From positions 62,001 to 126,000 of the forward strand of contig NZ_BMXS01000002.1 in NCBI RefSeq assembly GCF_014651875.1: DNA of 64,000 nt, written 5' to 3'. The position numbers and the translations under genes were made by a program. The notes beneath the pieces were generated by a model, which did no database searches, was not told the DNA's origin, and saw only the letters and a list, made by a program, of their open reading frames with translations. Of this stretch, positions 19,025-27,742 are shown piece by piece. Positions within the stretch are counted from its first letter, which is position 1. Every line of letters starts with the position of its first letter. Source of the DNA: Litchfieldella qijiaojingensis. Lineage in GTDB: Bacteria > Pseudomonadota > Gammaproteobacteria > Pseudomonadales > Halomonadaceae.

Positions 19025-19828
19025 TCATTGGATGAGTCGTATCTCCGTGAAGCTCGGCAAGCCTCCGTCCCAATGCATCCATACCGCGAAAGCCTTGCCG
19101 ACGACGTTCTCTTCCGGCACGAAACCCCAGTAACGACTGTCATTGGAGTGGTCGCGATTGTCGCCCATGGTGAAGTAGTGCCCTTCAGGGACCACCAACT
19201 CACGAATCTGCGGCCCTGGATCTCGAGGATCATTGTAGATGCGGTGGCTGACCTCGCCTAACCGCTCTTCGAGCAACAGTTCGCTGGGAGCCTCGAGCGG
19301 CGACGCATTCAACAGCGCCTTGGGCACTGGCTCCCCATTGACATAAAGCTGCTTGCCCTCGTAACGAATGCGATCCCCCGGCAAGCCTACGACACGCTTG
19401 ATGAAATTGACGGATGGCTCTTGGGGAAAGCGGAACACCATCACATCGCCGCGCTGGGGCTCACCGATTTCGACCACACGAGTGTTGAGCACTGGCAGTC
19501 TCAGGCCATAGGTGAACTTGTTGACCAGAATGAAATCGCCTATCTCCAACGTCGGACGCATGGACCCCGACGGAATCTGAAACGGCTCGACCACGAAGCT
19601 GCGCAGCAGCAGTACCACTACCAGGACCGGGAAGAACGAGCGCGAATAATCGACGAACCAAGGTTCCTTGGACACGCGTTTGCGAGACTTATCGTCCAGA
19701 TACTCGCCGGCTTCGGCCTCGACTGCAGCCACTCGGGCCCGACGTGTCTTGCCCAACCAGACGACGTCAAGCAGCCAGATCAATCCGGTCACGGCCACGG
19801 CCATTACCAGCAGAAGTGAAAAATCCAT
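19025..19828 (-). CDS. lepB: Signal peptidase I
   Basis: A 267-residue inner-membrane protease that removes Sec signal peptides. It has two N-terminal membrane helices (about 4-24 and 64-80) and then the periplasmic catalytic domain: IPSGSM with catalytic Ser89, FIKRVVGLPGD with general-base Lys144, and the C-terminal box MGDNRDHSNDSRYWG. It lies 14 bp behind lepA, the classic lepA-lepB pair. Confidence 0.95.
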   Translation of the reverse strand: MDFSLLLVMAVAVTGLIWLLDVVWLGKTRRARVAAVEAEAGEYLDDKSRKRVSKEPWFVDYSRSFFPVLVVVLLLRSFVVEPFQIPSGSMRPTLEIGDFILVNKFTYGLRLPVLNTRVVEIGEPQRGDVMVFRFPQEPSVNFIKRVVGLPGDRIRYEGKQLYVNGEPVPKALLNASPLEAPSELLLEERLGEVSHRIYNDPRDPGPQIRELVVPEGHYFTMGDNRDHSNDSRYWGFVPEENVVGKAFAVWMHWDGGLPSFTEIRLIQ

Positions 19829-19842
19829 GGGTTTCCTCGTCC

Positions 19843-21660
19843 CTAGTCATTCACCTTGAGCACGGCGAGGAAGGCATCCTGGGGAATTTCCACCTTGCCG
19901 ACCTGCTTCATGCGCTTCTTGCCCGCTTTCTGCTTTTCCAACAGCTTTTTCTTGCGGGTCACGTCACCACCGTAACACTTGGCGGTAACGTTCTTGCGGA
20001 GAGCCTTGACAGTGGAACGGGCCACCACCTGGCCGCCGATCGCGGCTTGAATCGCCACATCGAACATCTGCCGCGGGATCAGTTCCTTCATCTTGTCGAC
20101 CAGTGCCCGGCCGCGGCCATGGGCATGATCTCGATGGATGATGGCAGCCAAGGCATCCACCTTGTCGCCATTGATCAGCACGTCGAGCCTCACCAGCTTG
20201 GCAGCCTGGAAGCGCTCGAAGTTGTAGTCCAGCGAGGCATAGCCCTTGGAGATCGACTTCAGCCGATCGAAGAAATCCATCACCACCTCGCTCATGGGCA
20301 ACTCGTAGGTGAGCTGTATCTGACTGCCGAGAAACTGCATGTCGAGCTGAGTACCACGACGCTGCTCGCATTCGGCAATCACATTGCCGACAAAATCCTG
20401 TGGCACCAGGATACTGGCACGCACTATGGGTTCGCGCATCTCATCGACATTGGCCATGTCCGGCAACTTGGAGGGATTGGCGACATAAATCACCTCGCCA
20501 TTGTCCATGGCCAACTCGTAGACCACGGTCGGTGCAGTGGTCAGCAGATCGAGGTCGTACTCGCGCTCCAGCCGTTCCTGGACGATCTCCATGTGCAGCG
20601 TACCGAGAAAACCAACTCGGAAACCGAAGCCCAGGGCGTCGGAATTCTCCGGCTCGTAAGCCAGCGAGGCATCGTTGAGCGCCAGCTTCTCCAGGGCGTC
20701 GCGGAAGTCCTCGTAGTCGTCGGCGCTGACCGGGAACATGCCGGCATAGACCTGCGGCTTGACCTTCTGGAAGCCAGGCAGACGCGGAACGTCCGGTGTC
20801 TTGGCATGCGTGATGGTATCGCCCACCGGCGCGCCATGAATGTCCTTGATGCCAGCCACCACGAAGCCTACTTCCCCTGCACGCAGGATGCCGGTTTCCG
20901 TGCGCAGCGGCGTGAAGATGCCCACTTCGTTGGTCAGCCAGTCACGGCCGGTGGACTTCATGCGGATCTTGTCACCCTTGCGCAGGGTGCCATCGAAGAT
21001 CCGCACCAGCGACACCACCCCCAGATAGTTGTCGAACCAGGAGTCGACGATCAGCGCTTGCAGGGGAGCTTCGGGGTCGCCTTTGGGAGGTGGAATGTCA
21101 CGCACCAGGCGCTCGAGCAGTGCTTCCATGCCCATGCCGCTCTTGGCCGACACCTGGCAGGCATCGGTGGCATCCAGGCCGATGATCTCCTCGATCTCGT
21201 GGGCCACCTTCTCGGGATCGGCCTGTGGAAGGTCCATCTTGTTGAGCACCGGCAGCACTTCCAGCCCCTGCTCGACAGCGGTATAGCAGTTGGCCACCGA
21301 CTGGGCCTCGACACCCTGGGCGGCATCGACCACCAGCAATGCCCCTTCACAGGCATACAGGGAACGCGACACTTCGTAGGAGAAGTCGACATGTCCCGGC
21401 GTATCGATGAAATTGAGCTGGTAGGTCTGGCCATCCTGGGCCTGGTAGTCCAGCGTCACCGATTGGGCCTTGATGGTAATGCCACGCTCACGCTCGATAT
21501 CCATCGAGTCGAGCACCTGCTCCTTCAGCTCACGGTCGCTGAGGCCGCCGCAGATCTGAATGATACGGTCGGACAACGTGGACTTGCCGTGGTCGATGTG
21601 GGCGATGATCGAGAAATTGCGTATGTGACTCAATTGACTGCTTTTTTCGGTGCCGCTCAT
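19843..21660 (-). CDS. lepA: Elongation factor 4 (LepA)
   Basis: A 605-residue ribosomal GTPase related to EF-G, with a role in translation fidelity and initiation under stress. G1 is [10 protein letters not shown]3 DTPGHVDF and G4 NKMD; the LepA-specific C-terminal domain is present, including [21 protein letters not shown] and the end [18 protein letters not shown]. The ATG at 21660 gives [15 protein letters not shown]; a TTG six bases upstream is in frame but unnecessary. A 190-bp gap with a GC hairpin separates it from mucD, so it probably has its own promoter. Confidence 0.96.
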   Translation of the reverse strand: MSGTEKSSQLSHIRNFSIIAHIDHGKSTLSDRIIQICGGLSDRELKEQVLDSMDIERERGITIKAQSVTLDYQAQDGQTYQLNFIDTPGHVDFSYEVSRSLYACEGALLVVDAAQGVEAQSVANCYTAVEQGLEVLPVLNKMDLPQADPEKVAHEIEEIIGLDATDACQVSAKSGMGMEALLERLVRDIPPPKGDPEAPLQALIVDSWFDNYLGVVSLVRIFDGTLRKGDKIRMKSTGRDWLTNEVGIFTPLRTETGILRAGEVGFVVAGIKDIHGAPVGDTITHAKTPDVPRLPGFQKVKPQVYAGMFPVSADDYEDFRDALEKLALNDASLAYEPENSDALGFGFRVGFLGTLHMEIVQERLEREYDLDLLTTAPTVVYELAMDNGEVIYVANPSKLPDMANVDEMREPIVRASILVPQDFVGNVIAECEQRRGTQLDMQFLGSQIQLTYELPMSEVVMDFFDRLKSISKGYASLDYNFERFQAAKLVRLDVLINGDKVDALAAIIHRDHAHGRGRALVDKMKELIPRQMFDVAIQAAIGGQVVARSTVKALRKNVTAKCYGGDVTRKKKLLEKQKAGKKRMKQVGKVEIPQDAFLAVLKVND

Positions 21661-21805
21661 TCGCAAGAATCCGGTTCATGTACGCGCTTGTGTTACAGGT
21701 CAGGAAAGGTGTTCCTGTCGAGCGCGCGTTGATCGATCAGCGCATTGTACCGGGATGCGCCGGGCAGGAACAGCGAGCCCGACCGGAAAGCGGCCCAAGA
21801 CGCAA

Positions 21806-21828
21806 GACGGGGCCCGGTGGGCCCCGTC
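21806..21828 (-). terminator. GC-rich hairpin between mucD and lepA
   Basis: GACGGGGCCC and GGGCCCCGTC pair perfectly over ten bases with a three-base loop. On the minus strand it starts 23 bp after the mucD stop. The following bases (TTGCGTCTT) are only a weak U-tract, so it may terminate partially or simply protect the 3' end. Confidence 0.5.
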
Positions 21829-21850
21829 GCACTTCAACTCAATCGGCTTA

Positions 21851-23287
21851 TTAGCCTTGGGTCAGGCGCATCGCCACGAACAATGAACGCCCATCACGAT
21901 AGAGGCGCACCGGTACCGCACGGTCAGTGCTTAGCCCTTCGACCACGTCGACCAAACTCCGAGGGGAGTCAACGCTTTGATGGTCCACCGAGACGATCAC
22001 ATCACCCGGACGAATGCCGGCTGCCGCGGCAGCACCATCCGGATCCACCTGGCGGACCAGTACACCGGCGTCAAGCCCCAGGCGCTGGCGCTCGCTGGAG
22101 TCGAGCTCGCTGACTACCAGCCCCAGTCGGGCCTGACGGTCCGACTGCGAGGAGGCGGGGCCATTACCGCCTTCTTCGTCTGGCCATGCACCGACGGTCA
22201 CGGTCTCGGTCTGGAGATCGCCATCGCGCAGCAATGACAGCTCGACGTCGTCCCCGGGGCTAACGCGACCGATCAGACGTGGCAGAGTGCTGGAGCGGTC
22301 GACTTCATTACCGTCCACCTCGAGAATGATGTCACCGGCCTGAAGGCCATACTCCGCCGCCGGACCGTCGGGAGCCACATCGGCGATCAGTGCCCCTGTG
22401 GGTCCATCGAGACCGAAGGACTCGGCCAGATCACGGGATACCGGCTGGATCACGACGCCCAGCCAGCCACGGCTGACGTGTCCTTCTTCGCGCAACTGGT
22501 TGGCGATATCCATGGCTACGCTGATGGGAATGGCGAACGAGAGCCCCATGAAGCCTCCGCTGCGGGTGAAGATCTGCGAGTTGATCCCCACCACCTCGCC
22601 ATTGAGGTTGAACAGCGGCCCACCGGAGTTGCCGGGGTTGATCGCCACGTCGGTCTGGATGAAAGGCACATAGGCATCGCTGGGCAAGGTTCGATTGATG
22701 GCACTGACTATCCCGGCGGTGACCGAGTGATCGAAGCCGAACGGCGAGCCGATTGCCGCGACCCACTCTCCGACTCGCAACTCGTCGGAATCGCCTATCT
22801 TCAGGGTTGGTAGTTCCGAGGCATCGACCTTGAGCAGAGCTACGTCGGTCTTGCTATCGGCACCGACCAACTCAGCCTCCAACTCGCGACGGTCATTGAG
22901 GCGCACCACGATTTCCTCGGCGCCCTCCACCACGTGGGAATTGGTCAGTATGTAGCCGTCCTCGCTGATGATGAAACCGGAACCCAGCGACTGGCGCTCC
23001 TCGCTATGACCACGCCCCCCACCGCCAGGCGGCATCGGGAATTGGTCGCCGAAGAAACGACGGAAGATTTCCGGGATCTCCTGGCCACCAGGCCCGTGGA
23101 ATTGCATGCTGCGTGAAGGCACCATGCGCGTCGACGAAATGTTGACGACGGCAGGTGCCGCATCTTCGACGAGATCGGCGAAGTCCGGCAATCGTTGCGC
23201 CCGGTCCTGGGCCAGCGCGGACTGCCAGACGAAGGCCATCATCAGTAACAACAGCCAGATAGATAGATGTCGATTCATGCGTTCCAT
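21851..23287 (-). CDS. mucD: Periplasmic serine protease/chaperone, DegP/MucD family
   Basis: A 478-residue HtrA-type protease. The signal peptide covers about 1-27 (cleavage near SALA-QD). The catalytic triad is visible as His118 (TNSHVV), Asp148 (KTDVALLKV) and Ser221 (GNSGGPLF), and two PDZ domains follow (about 280-370 and 385-475). It degrades misfolded envelope proteins and, in Pseudomonas, dampens AlgU signalling. It lies 24 bp behind rseC, with CAGGAG before the ATG, in the order rpoE-rseA-rseB-rseC-mucD, the same as algU-mucABCD. The symbol follows that synteny; degP or degQ would also be used. Confidence 0.92.
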   Translation of the reverse strand: MERMNRHLSIWLLLLMMAFVWQSALAQDRAQRLPDFADLVEDAAPAVVNISSTRMVPSRSMQFHGPGGQEIPEIFRRFFGDQFPMPPGGGGRGHSEERQSLGSGFIISEDGYILTNSHVVEGAEEIVVRLNDRRELEAELVGADSKTDVALLKVDASELPTLKIGDSDELRVGEWVAAIGSPFGFDHSVTAGIVSAINRTLPSDAYVPFIQTDVAINPGNSGGPLFNLNGEVVGINSQIFTRSGGFMGLSFAIPISVAMDIANQLREEGHVSRGWLGVVIQPVSRDLAESFGLDGPTGALIADVAPDGPAAEYGLQAGDIILEVDGNEVDRSSTLPRLIGRVSPGDDVELSLLRDGDLQTETVTVGAWPDEEGGNGPASSQSDRQARLGLVVSELDSSERQRLGLDAGVLVRQVDPDGAAAAAGIRPGDVIVSVDHQSVDSPRSLVDVVEGLSTDRAVPVRLYRDGRSLFVAMRLTQG

Positions 23288-23311
23288 GTGGAGCTCCTGC
23301 GGACTGCGTCG

Positions 23312-23830
23312 TTAACGCGATTTCACACTTACCTTTTCAGAAACGCCCCAAGTGGGGCGCTCTTGAGCTTGCCGAATCAGCAAGCGAGGACGAAAGCTGG
23401 CGACATGGCGACGCCCGTGCCATTGCACGACTGCCCACCCTGCCGCCAGTCCTATCGCGAAGGCCAGCGGCACCATCGCATGGCCGACGCTCAAAAGGGT
23501 CTCGGCCAGCCCACCGGCCAGCAAGGCCGCTCCCAACGGGATGCCGTATACCATCAGGGTGCCTTGTAAGAACTTCGAGGCAGGCAGCGCCAGATACACA
23601 CGGTCATTGACTTGCAGAGGATGTTCGCTGTGCACGGCCAGACGTTGTACCGCGCCAGACGAACGCCAGCGCGCCAGCAAGCCAGCGCCGCACCCTTGCC
23701 GCGCCGCACACCGCCGGCAGGATGAAGGCCGGGAGACCTCCACCCAGGCTCCGCCCGCGAAAGGCTCGACGACCCGTGCCTCTTCGATCAGTGATGACTG
23801 CTGCGATGTCTCGGAAAGGCTGGCACTCAT
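23312..23830 (-). CDS. rseC: RseC/MucC family membrane protein
   Basis: A 172-residue protein: a cytosolic N-terminal part with a cysteine cluster (SCRRCAARQGCGAG), then two hydrophobic helices around 85-135, the RseC/MucC plan. In E. coli RseC is a minor positive modulator of sigma-E and is linked to reduction of SoxR. The start at 23830 overlaps the rseB stop by ATGA. C-x2-C-x5-C spacing is typical of the family and suggests metal or redox binding. Confidence 0.85.
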   Translation of the reverse strand: MSASLSETSQQSSLIEEARVVEPFAGGAWVEVSRPSSCRRCAARQGCGAGLLARWRSSGAVQRLAVHSEHPLQVNDRVYLALPASKFLQGTLMVYGIPLGAALLAGGLAETLLSVGHAMVPLAFAIGLAAGWAVVQWHGRRHVASFRPRLLIRQAQERPTWGVSEKVSVKSR

Positions 23831-24870
23831 GGCGTCTCTGCTGCCTCTGAAGAATCGGAGCGGTTGGCCTGATCCCGGCGCCACTCCACTTGCTCGACGA
23901 CTCTCAGCAGCACCTGTGGCGGCGCCTCTCCCATGACCACGACCTGCATTGGCTGACCGCCCAGTTCCATGTGTCGCACGGCCGCATAGGAAATACCCAG
24001 ACGGTGCATTCCCGGTGCCAACAAGGGACCGTCGTTATCAAGCGGCTCGACGAACAGACTCAGGCTGGACAATCCGTCGCTGAATAAGCGGTGTCCTACA
24101 TTGACATCGTGTAGCGAACTCGACGTGGAGACCGGCTGGGCGATATAGCCTGGAGGCAGCCAACCAGGTTGCCAGGGATCGGAAGGAGGTTCCCGTAACT
24201 CATCGAGCGCGACATGCCCATCGTAAAGCATCGGGCGTTCGAGCTCGGTCATCTGGAAGGTCTCCAGCACGCGCCCATTATCGTCCAGCAGTTCCTGCTT
24301 GAGCGGCAGTGACGAACGGTGATCGAGCCACAGGCGGTGGCCATAACGCATGCTGTCGAGGGGTTCGATATCCAGGCGCACCGTCCTGCGGCCAGCGATT
24401 CGCTCCTCACCGCCAAGGCTCAAGCGGTAATGGTCCTCGAGGTGGGCCATGATCGCTGTCGGCGACGCCGGTGCCTGCTCGCCATCCTGCGCCCAACTGC
24501 CACGCCCGATGCGACCACGCCGTTCATAAACCACCGGTGGGCCATCGAGAAAGCGGGCAACCTCGCGCTCGATACCGTCCTGGATGTCATGCAAGAGCGC
24601 CAGCGTCCTGACGCCACCGCTGCCGATGCGCACCGCTCGCGCCCGAAAAACATAGCAATGCGTCGCCCACAGACTACGCTCGTACCATTCGGCGGCGACC
24701 TCTGGTACCGGACGGTCGGCAAGCACACGGCAATCGAACCCTTTCTCGCTATCCCATGCCGACGCCAGATCCTCGATCTCCTCGGCTTGGGCAATGCCGC
24801 TCATCATGCCGCTCAACAGCAATATCGCGAGCGGAGAGACAAGACGATTCAAGGTCAGCTCGGAGAGCAT
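23827..24870 (-). CDS. rseB: Sigma-E regulatory protein RseB/MucB
   Basis: A 347-residue periplasmic protein with a signal peptide (hydrophobic LVSPLAILLLSGMM, cleavage near AQA-EE), an N-terminal LolA-like lipid-binding domain and a smaller C-terminal domain. RseB shields the RseA periplasmic domain from DegS and releases it on sensing misplaced LPS. The start at 24870 gives the signal peptide directly and shares one base with the rseA stop (TGATG). Recognisable are LVSPLAILLLSG, HCYVFRARAVRIG, and the late SDGLSSLSLFVEPLD. Confidence 0.88.
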   Translation of the reverse strand: MLSELTLNRLVSPLAILLLSGMMSGIAQAEEIEDLASAWDSEKGFDCRVLADRPVPEVAAEWYERSLWATHCYVFRARAVRIGSGGVRTLALLHDIQDGIEREVARFLDGPPVVYERRGRIGRGSWAQDGEQAPASPTAIMAHLEDHYRLSLGGEERIAGRRTVRLDIEPLDSMRYGHRLWLDHRSSLPLKQELLDDNGRVLETFQMTELERPMLYDGHVALDELREPPSDPWQPGWLPPGYIAQPVSTSSSLHDVNVGHRLFSDGLSSLSLFVEPLDNDGPLLAPGMHRLGISYAAVRHMELGGQPMQVVVMGEAPPQVLLRVVEQVEWRRDQANRSDSSEAAETP

Positions 24871-25586
24871 CAGCGCTGTCCCAAAGTCTCGTATCCAGAC
24901 GCCCGCAGCAGCGGCATCCAAGCATCGCCGCTACGGTAGGAGGCCCCTTCGGCATGACGATCGAGATAGGATTGCAACAACCTCGCCTGTTCCTGATCAT
25001 TGCGCTGGGACTGTCGAGAGTTCGGTACCATGAACATTGGCACTTCGGCCGAAGCGCCAACGGTCATCGCTCCGCGATTGGAGGATGGCGACTGAAACAA
25101 CGGCAAATCGACGAGTGACGGTCGTTCGAGCGTCCTCGAGCCCACTCCATTCGATGCCGCCAAGGTCTGCCCTTCACTTCGAGAGGACGTGGTCTGAGAT
25201 GCACTGTCGCTGCTCGCTACCACGCCGGGCTCGCTCTCGATCCCGGAGTTGTTGTAGAACTGAACACCGGTAATCACCATCAGGGAGACGGCTGCCGCGA
25301 TCGCGGCACTGCCCGCAAAGGAGAAGGCACCCTGGCGTCTCATGGACGCCTTTTCCATTTCAGGCAAGGGCTCGTCCCGCAGCCTGGCCATGATACCGGC
25401 CGACAGATCGGTACCGACATCGATATCGCGGTCACGCTGCATCAGGCTTCGTGCCAGATGGTAGCGTCGCCAGACCTCGGTTTCATCGGGAGACTCGACC
25501 AACATCTTGAGTACGCGGCGCAACTCGAGCTCATCGCCCTCGTTGTCCATCAAGGCAGAAAGCGATTCCCGTGCATTCTGGTTCAT
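24870..25586 (-). CDS. rseA: Anti-sigma-E factor RseA/MucA
   Basis: A 238-residue single-pass inner-membrane protein. The cytosolic domain (MNQNARESLSALMDNEGDELELRRVL) is the sigma-E-binding part typical of RseA/MucA. A membrane helix lies near 90-108 (GSAAIAAAVSLMVITGV), followed by a low-complexity periplasmic region. Stress proteolysis frees RpoE. It is the second gene of the cluster, 116 bp after rpoE. The reading frame is intact, with no mucoid-type truncation. Confidence 0.9.
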   Translation of the reverse strand: MNQNARESLSALMDNEGDELELRRVLKMLVESPDETEVWRRYHLARSLMQRDRDIDVGTDLSAGIMARLRDEPLPEMEKASMRRQGAFSFAGSAAIAAAVSLMVITGVQFYNNSGIESEPGVVASSDSASQTTSSRSEGQTLAASNGVGSRTLERPSLVDLPLFQSPSSNRGAMTVGASAEVPMFMVPNSRQSQRNDQEQARLLQSYLDRHAEGASYRSGDAWMPLLRASGYETLGQR

Positions 25587-25702
25587 TACTCACACCCTCA
25601 CGCTCGATATGGTGCCATTCGAAAAAAACAGCCACTCTCTCTGACGCTTACACCGCACAACAGTTCAGCCACGAAACGGATAAACGTCGTCTTTTTTTGC
25701 AG

Positions 25703-26308
25703 TCATTCATGAATCATGTCTTGGGTTCGTGCCGTGGTGATCAACGGCTGGATATGCTTATCGACCGCCTCACGGGCACGAAAGATCCGTGAGCGCACCG
25801 TACCGACGGGGCACTGCATGATCTGGGCGATGTCCTCATAGGAGAGCCCATCCAGCTCGCGCAGAGTGATGGCGGTGCGCAAATCCTCGGGCAACTTTTC
25901 GATTGCCTCGAACACCGCGGCCTCAAGCTGGTCCCGAGCGATGGAGGCTTCCGGCGACTCGATATCCGACAGACGTCCACTGTGGTCGACAATCTCGGCA
26001 TCGACGATATCCAGGTCGCTGCCGGGAGGCCGCCGCCCACGCGATACCAGGTGATTCTTGGCCGTGTTGATGGCAATGCGATACATCCAGGTATAGAAGG
26101 CGCTTTCAGAACGGAACTTGCCCAATGCCCGGTACGCCTTGATGAAAGCGTCCTGGGCCACATCGTGGACCTCGGCTTGATCATGCACATAGCGGCTGAT
26201 CAAACCGATGATCTTATGCTGGTACTTCTTGACCAGCAGGTCGAAAGCCCGGTTATCTCCTTTCTGCGCGCGTTCGACGAGTTGCTGGTCGGTTTCCCTG
26301 GTGGCCAT
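25703..26308 (-). CDS. rpoE: RNA polymerase sigma factor RpoE (AlgU)
   Basis: A 201-residue group 4 (ECF) sigma factor for envelope stress. Region 2 (about 24-92) includes VHDVAQDAFIKAYRALG and TWMYRIAINTAKNHL; region 4 (about 130-185) ends in a helix-turn-helix (LSYEDIAQIMQCPVGTVRS). It is very close to AlgU/RpoE of Pseudomonas and E. coli. A sigma-E-like promoter lies 180 bp upstream, suggesting autoregulation. Anti-sigma rseA and accessory rseB and rseC follow. Confidence 0.96.
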   Translation of the reverse strand: MATRETDQQLVERAQKGDNRAFDLLVKKYQHKIIGLISRYVHDQAEVHDVAQDAFIKAYRALGKFRSESAFYTWMYRIAINTAKNHLVSRGRRPPGSDLDIVDAEIVDHSGRLSDIESPEASIARDQLEAAVFEAIEKLPEDLRTAITLRELDGLSYEDIAQIMQCPVGTVRSRIFRAREAVDKHIQPLITTARTQDMIHE

Positions 26309-26487
26309 TCAACTCCCCCCCAGACAGGGAGACAAAATTGGCACGGCATGACATGCCGGCCAAGCTACATGCAAGTAACGATTCATAACGTCAATCTGAG
26401 CCCTGATGGCAAGCTGTGGTGGTTCCCGTCAGTGTTCCTGTTTATTGGCATTCCATCAAGCGGCGTCTGCCGATATCAACGATGCGC

Positions 26488-26515
26488 TGAGACTGTACAA
26501 GTCGACGGCAGTTCC
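26488..26515 (-). promoter_or_regulatory. Sigma-E-type autoregulatory promoter of rpoE
   Basis: Read on the minus strand: GGAACT at 26515-26510, 17 bases, then TCTCA at 26492-26488. The sigma-E consensus is GGAACTT, about 16 bases, TCTGA/TCTAA, so one -10 base and one -35 base differ. It would give an rpoE leader of roughly 175 bases. Assigned by pattern only. Confidence 0.55.
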
Positions 26516-26524
26516 CTATCGACG

Positions 26525-26554
26525 TTGATTTTTTCCACTGTCACGAGCGATAGT
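26525..26554 (+). promoter_or_regulatory. Possible sigma-70 promoter for aroG
   Basis: TTGATT at 26525-26530, 18 bases, GATAGT at 26549-26554, matching the sigma-70 hexamers at four of six positions each. Transcription would start about 40 bases ahead of aroG. No TyrR box was recognised nearby. Confidence 0.4.
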
Positions 26555-26601
26555 AGGCAGTTCACACCATCTATACGCGCGTATCACTAACAGGTAGCGG
26601 C

Positions 26602-27681
26602 ATGTCACAACAGCAGGTCAACAATCTCAACGTCCTGGCCCAGGATGTTCTGATCACTCCCGAAGCGCTCAAGCAGGAAATCCCCTTGACCGAGGCAGCC
26701 GAACGCACGGTCATAGAGGGGCGCGAAACCATCCAACGGATTCTCGACGGCGAAGACCCCCGACTGTTGGTGGTGGTCGGCCCCTGCTCCATCCACGACG
26801 TCGATGCCGCGGTCGACTATGCACGCCGGCTACGCCGCCTGGCCGACGAAGTCAAGGACAGCCTCTATATCGTGATGCGCGTCTATTTCGAGAAGCCTCG
26901 TACCACCGTAGGCTGGAAGGGGTTGATCAACGACCCGCACCTCAACGGCTCATTCGAGATCGAGGAAGGCTTGCACATTGCGCGCCGGTTGCTGGTGGAA
27001 TTGGCCGAGATAGGGCTGCCGCTGGCCACCGAGGCATTGGATCCGATCTCGCCGCAGTACCTGCAAGACTGCATCAGTTGGTCGGCCATCGGCGCTCGCA
27101 CCACCGAATCGCAGACCCATCGCGAGATGGCCTCTGGCTTGTCCTGTCCGGTCGGCTTCAAGAACGGCACCGACGGCAGCCTGGATGTAGCTGTCAACGC
27201 CTTGCAGTCGGTTTCACATCCACACAATTTCCTGGGCATCGACCAAGCCGGCCAAGTGGCGATCATCCGCACCCGTGGTAATGCCTATGGTCATGTGGTG
27301 TTGCGCGGCGGCAACGGCAAGCCCAACTACGATAGCGTCAGCGTAGCTCTCGCCGAGCAGGAGTTGGTCAAGGCGGGCATCCAGCCCAATATCATGATCG
27401 ACTGCTCGCATGCCAACTCCAACAAGGATCCGGCCTTGCAGCCTCTGGTGATGGAAAACGTCACCAATCAGATCCTCGAGGGCAACCGTTCGATCATCGG
27501 CCTGATGATCGAATCGCACATCGGCTGGGGCAACCAGAAGATCCCCGAGGATCGCAGCCAGCTCAAGTACGGGGTTTCGATCACCGACGCCTGCATCGAC
27601 TGGGACACCACCGATCGCGCCTTCCACCACATGGCCGAGAAGCTCGCTCCAGTGCTGGACAAGCGCCGCCGGGTATCCTGA
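26602..27681 (+). CDS. aroG: DAHP synthase, class I (AroG/F/H type)
   Basis: A 359-residue enzyme condensing PEP with erythrose 4-phosphate, the first step of the shikimate pathway. It shows VVVGPCSIHD, RVYFEKPRTTVGWKGLINDP, SCPVGFKNGTDG and MIDCSHANSNKDP, all class I signatures including the metal-binding residues. Which aromatic amino acid inhibits it cannot be settled by eye, so the AroG symbol is by family only. It diverges from rpoE across 293 bp that hold the promoters of both genes. Confidence 0.9.
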   Translation: MSQQQVNNLNVLAQDVLITPEALKQEIPLTEAAERTVIEGRETIQRILDGEDPRLLVVVGPCSIHDVDAAVDYARRLRRLADEVKDSLYIVMRVYFEKPRTTVGWKGLINDPHLNGSFEIEEGLHIARRLLVELAEIGLPLATEALDPISPQYLQDCISWSAIGARTTESQTHREMASGLSCPVGFKNGTDGSLDVAVNALQSVSHPHNFLGIDQAGQVAIIRTRGNAYGHVVLRGGNGKPNYDSVSVALAEQELVKAGIQPNIMIDCSHANSNKDPALQPLVMENVTNQILEGNRSIIGLMIESHIGWGNQKIPEDRSQLKYGVSITDACIDWDTTDRAFHHMAEKLAPVLDKRRRVS

Positions 27682-27708
27682 CCTCCATCCCGCCATTGCC
27701 CCTGGCTA

Positions 27709-27742
27709 CGAGCTCGCTAGATAGCGGGCTCGTTTACTCTTT
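27709..27742 (+). terminator. Rho-independent terminator of aroG
   Basis: CGAGCTCGCTA (27709-27719) pairs with TAGCGGGCTCG (27722-27732), with one T-G wobble, and is followed by TTTACTCTTT. It lies 27 bp after the aroG stop and overlaps the last codons and stop of dinG on the other strand. Confidence 0.55.

Noticed and set aside
19744-21732. 662-codon open frame on the plus strand opposite lepB/lepA
   Set aside because: It spans two well-identified genes on the other strand and has His/Gln/Leu-rich shadow composition with no recognisable domain.
24870-25586. Possible mucoid-type truncation of the anti-sigma factor gene
   Set aside because: The reading frame is intact from start to stop, including the membrane helix and periplasmic region.
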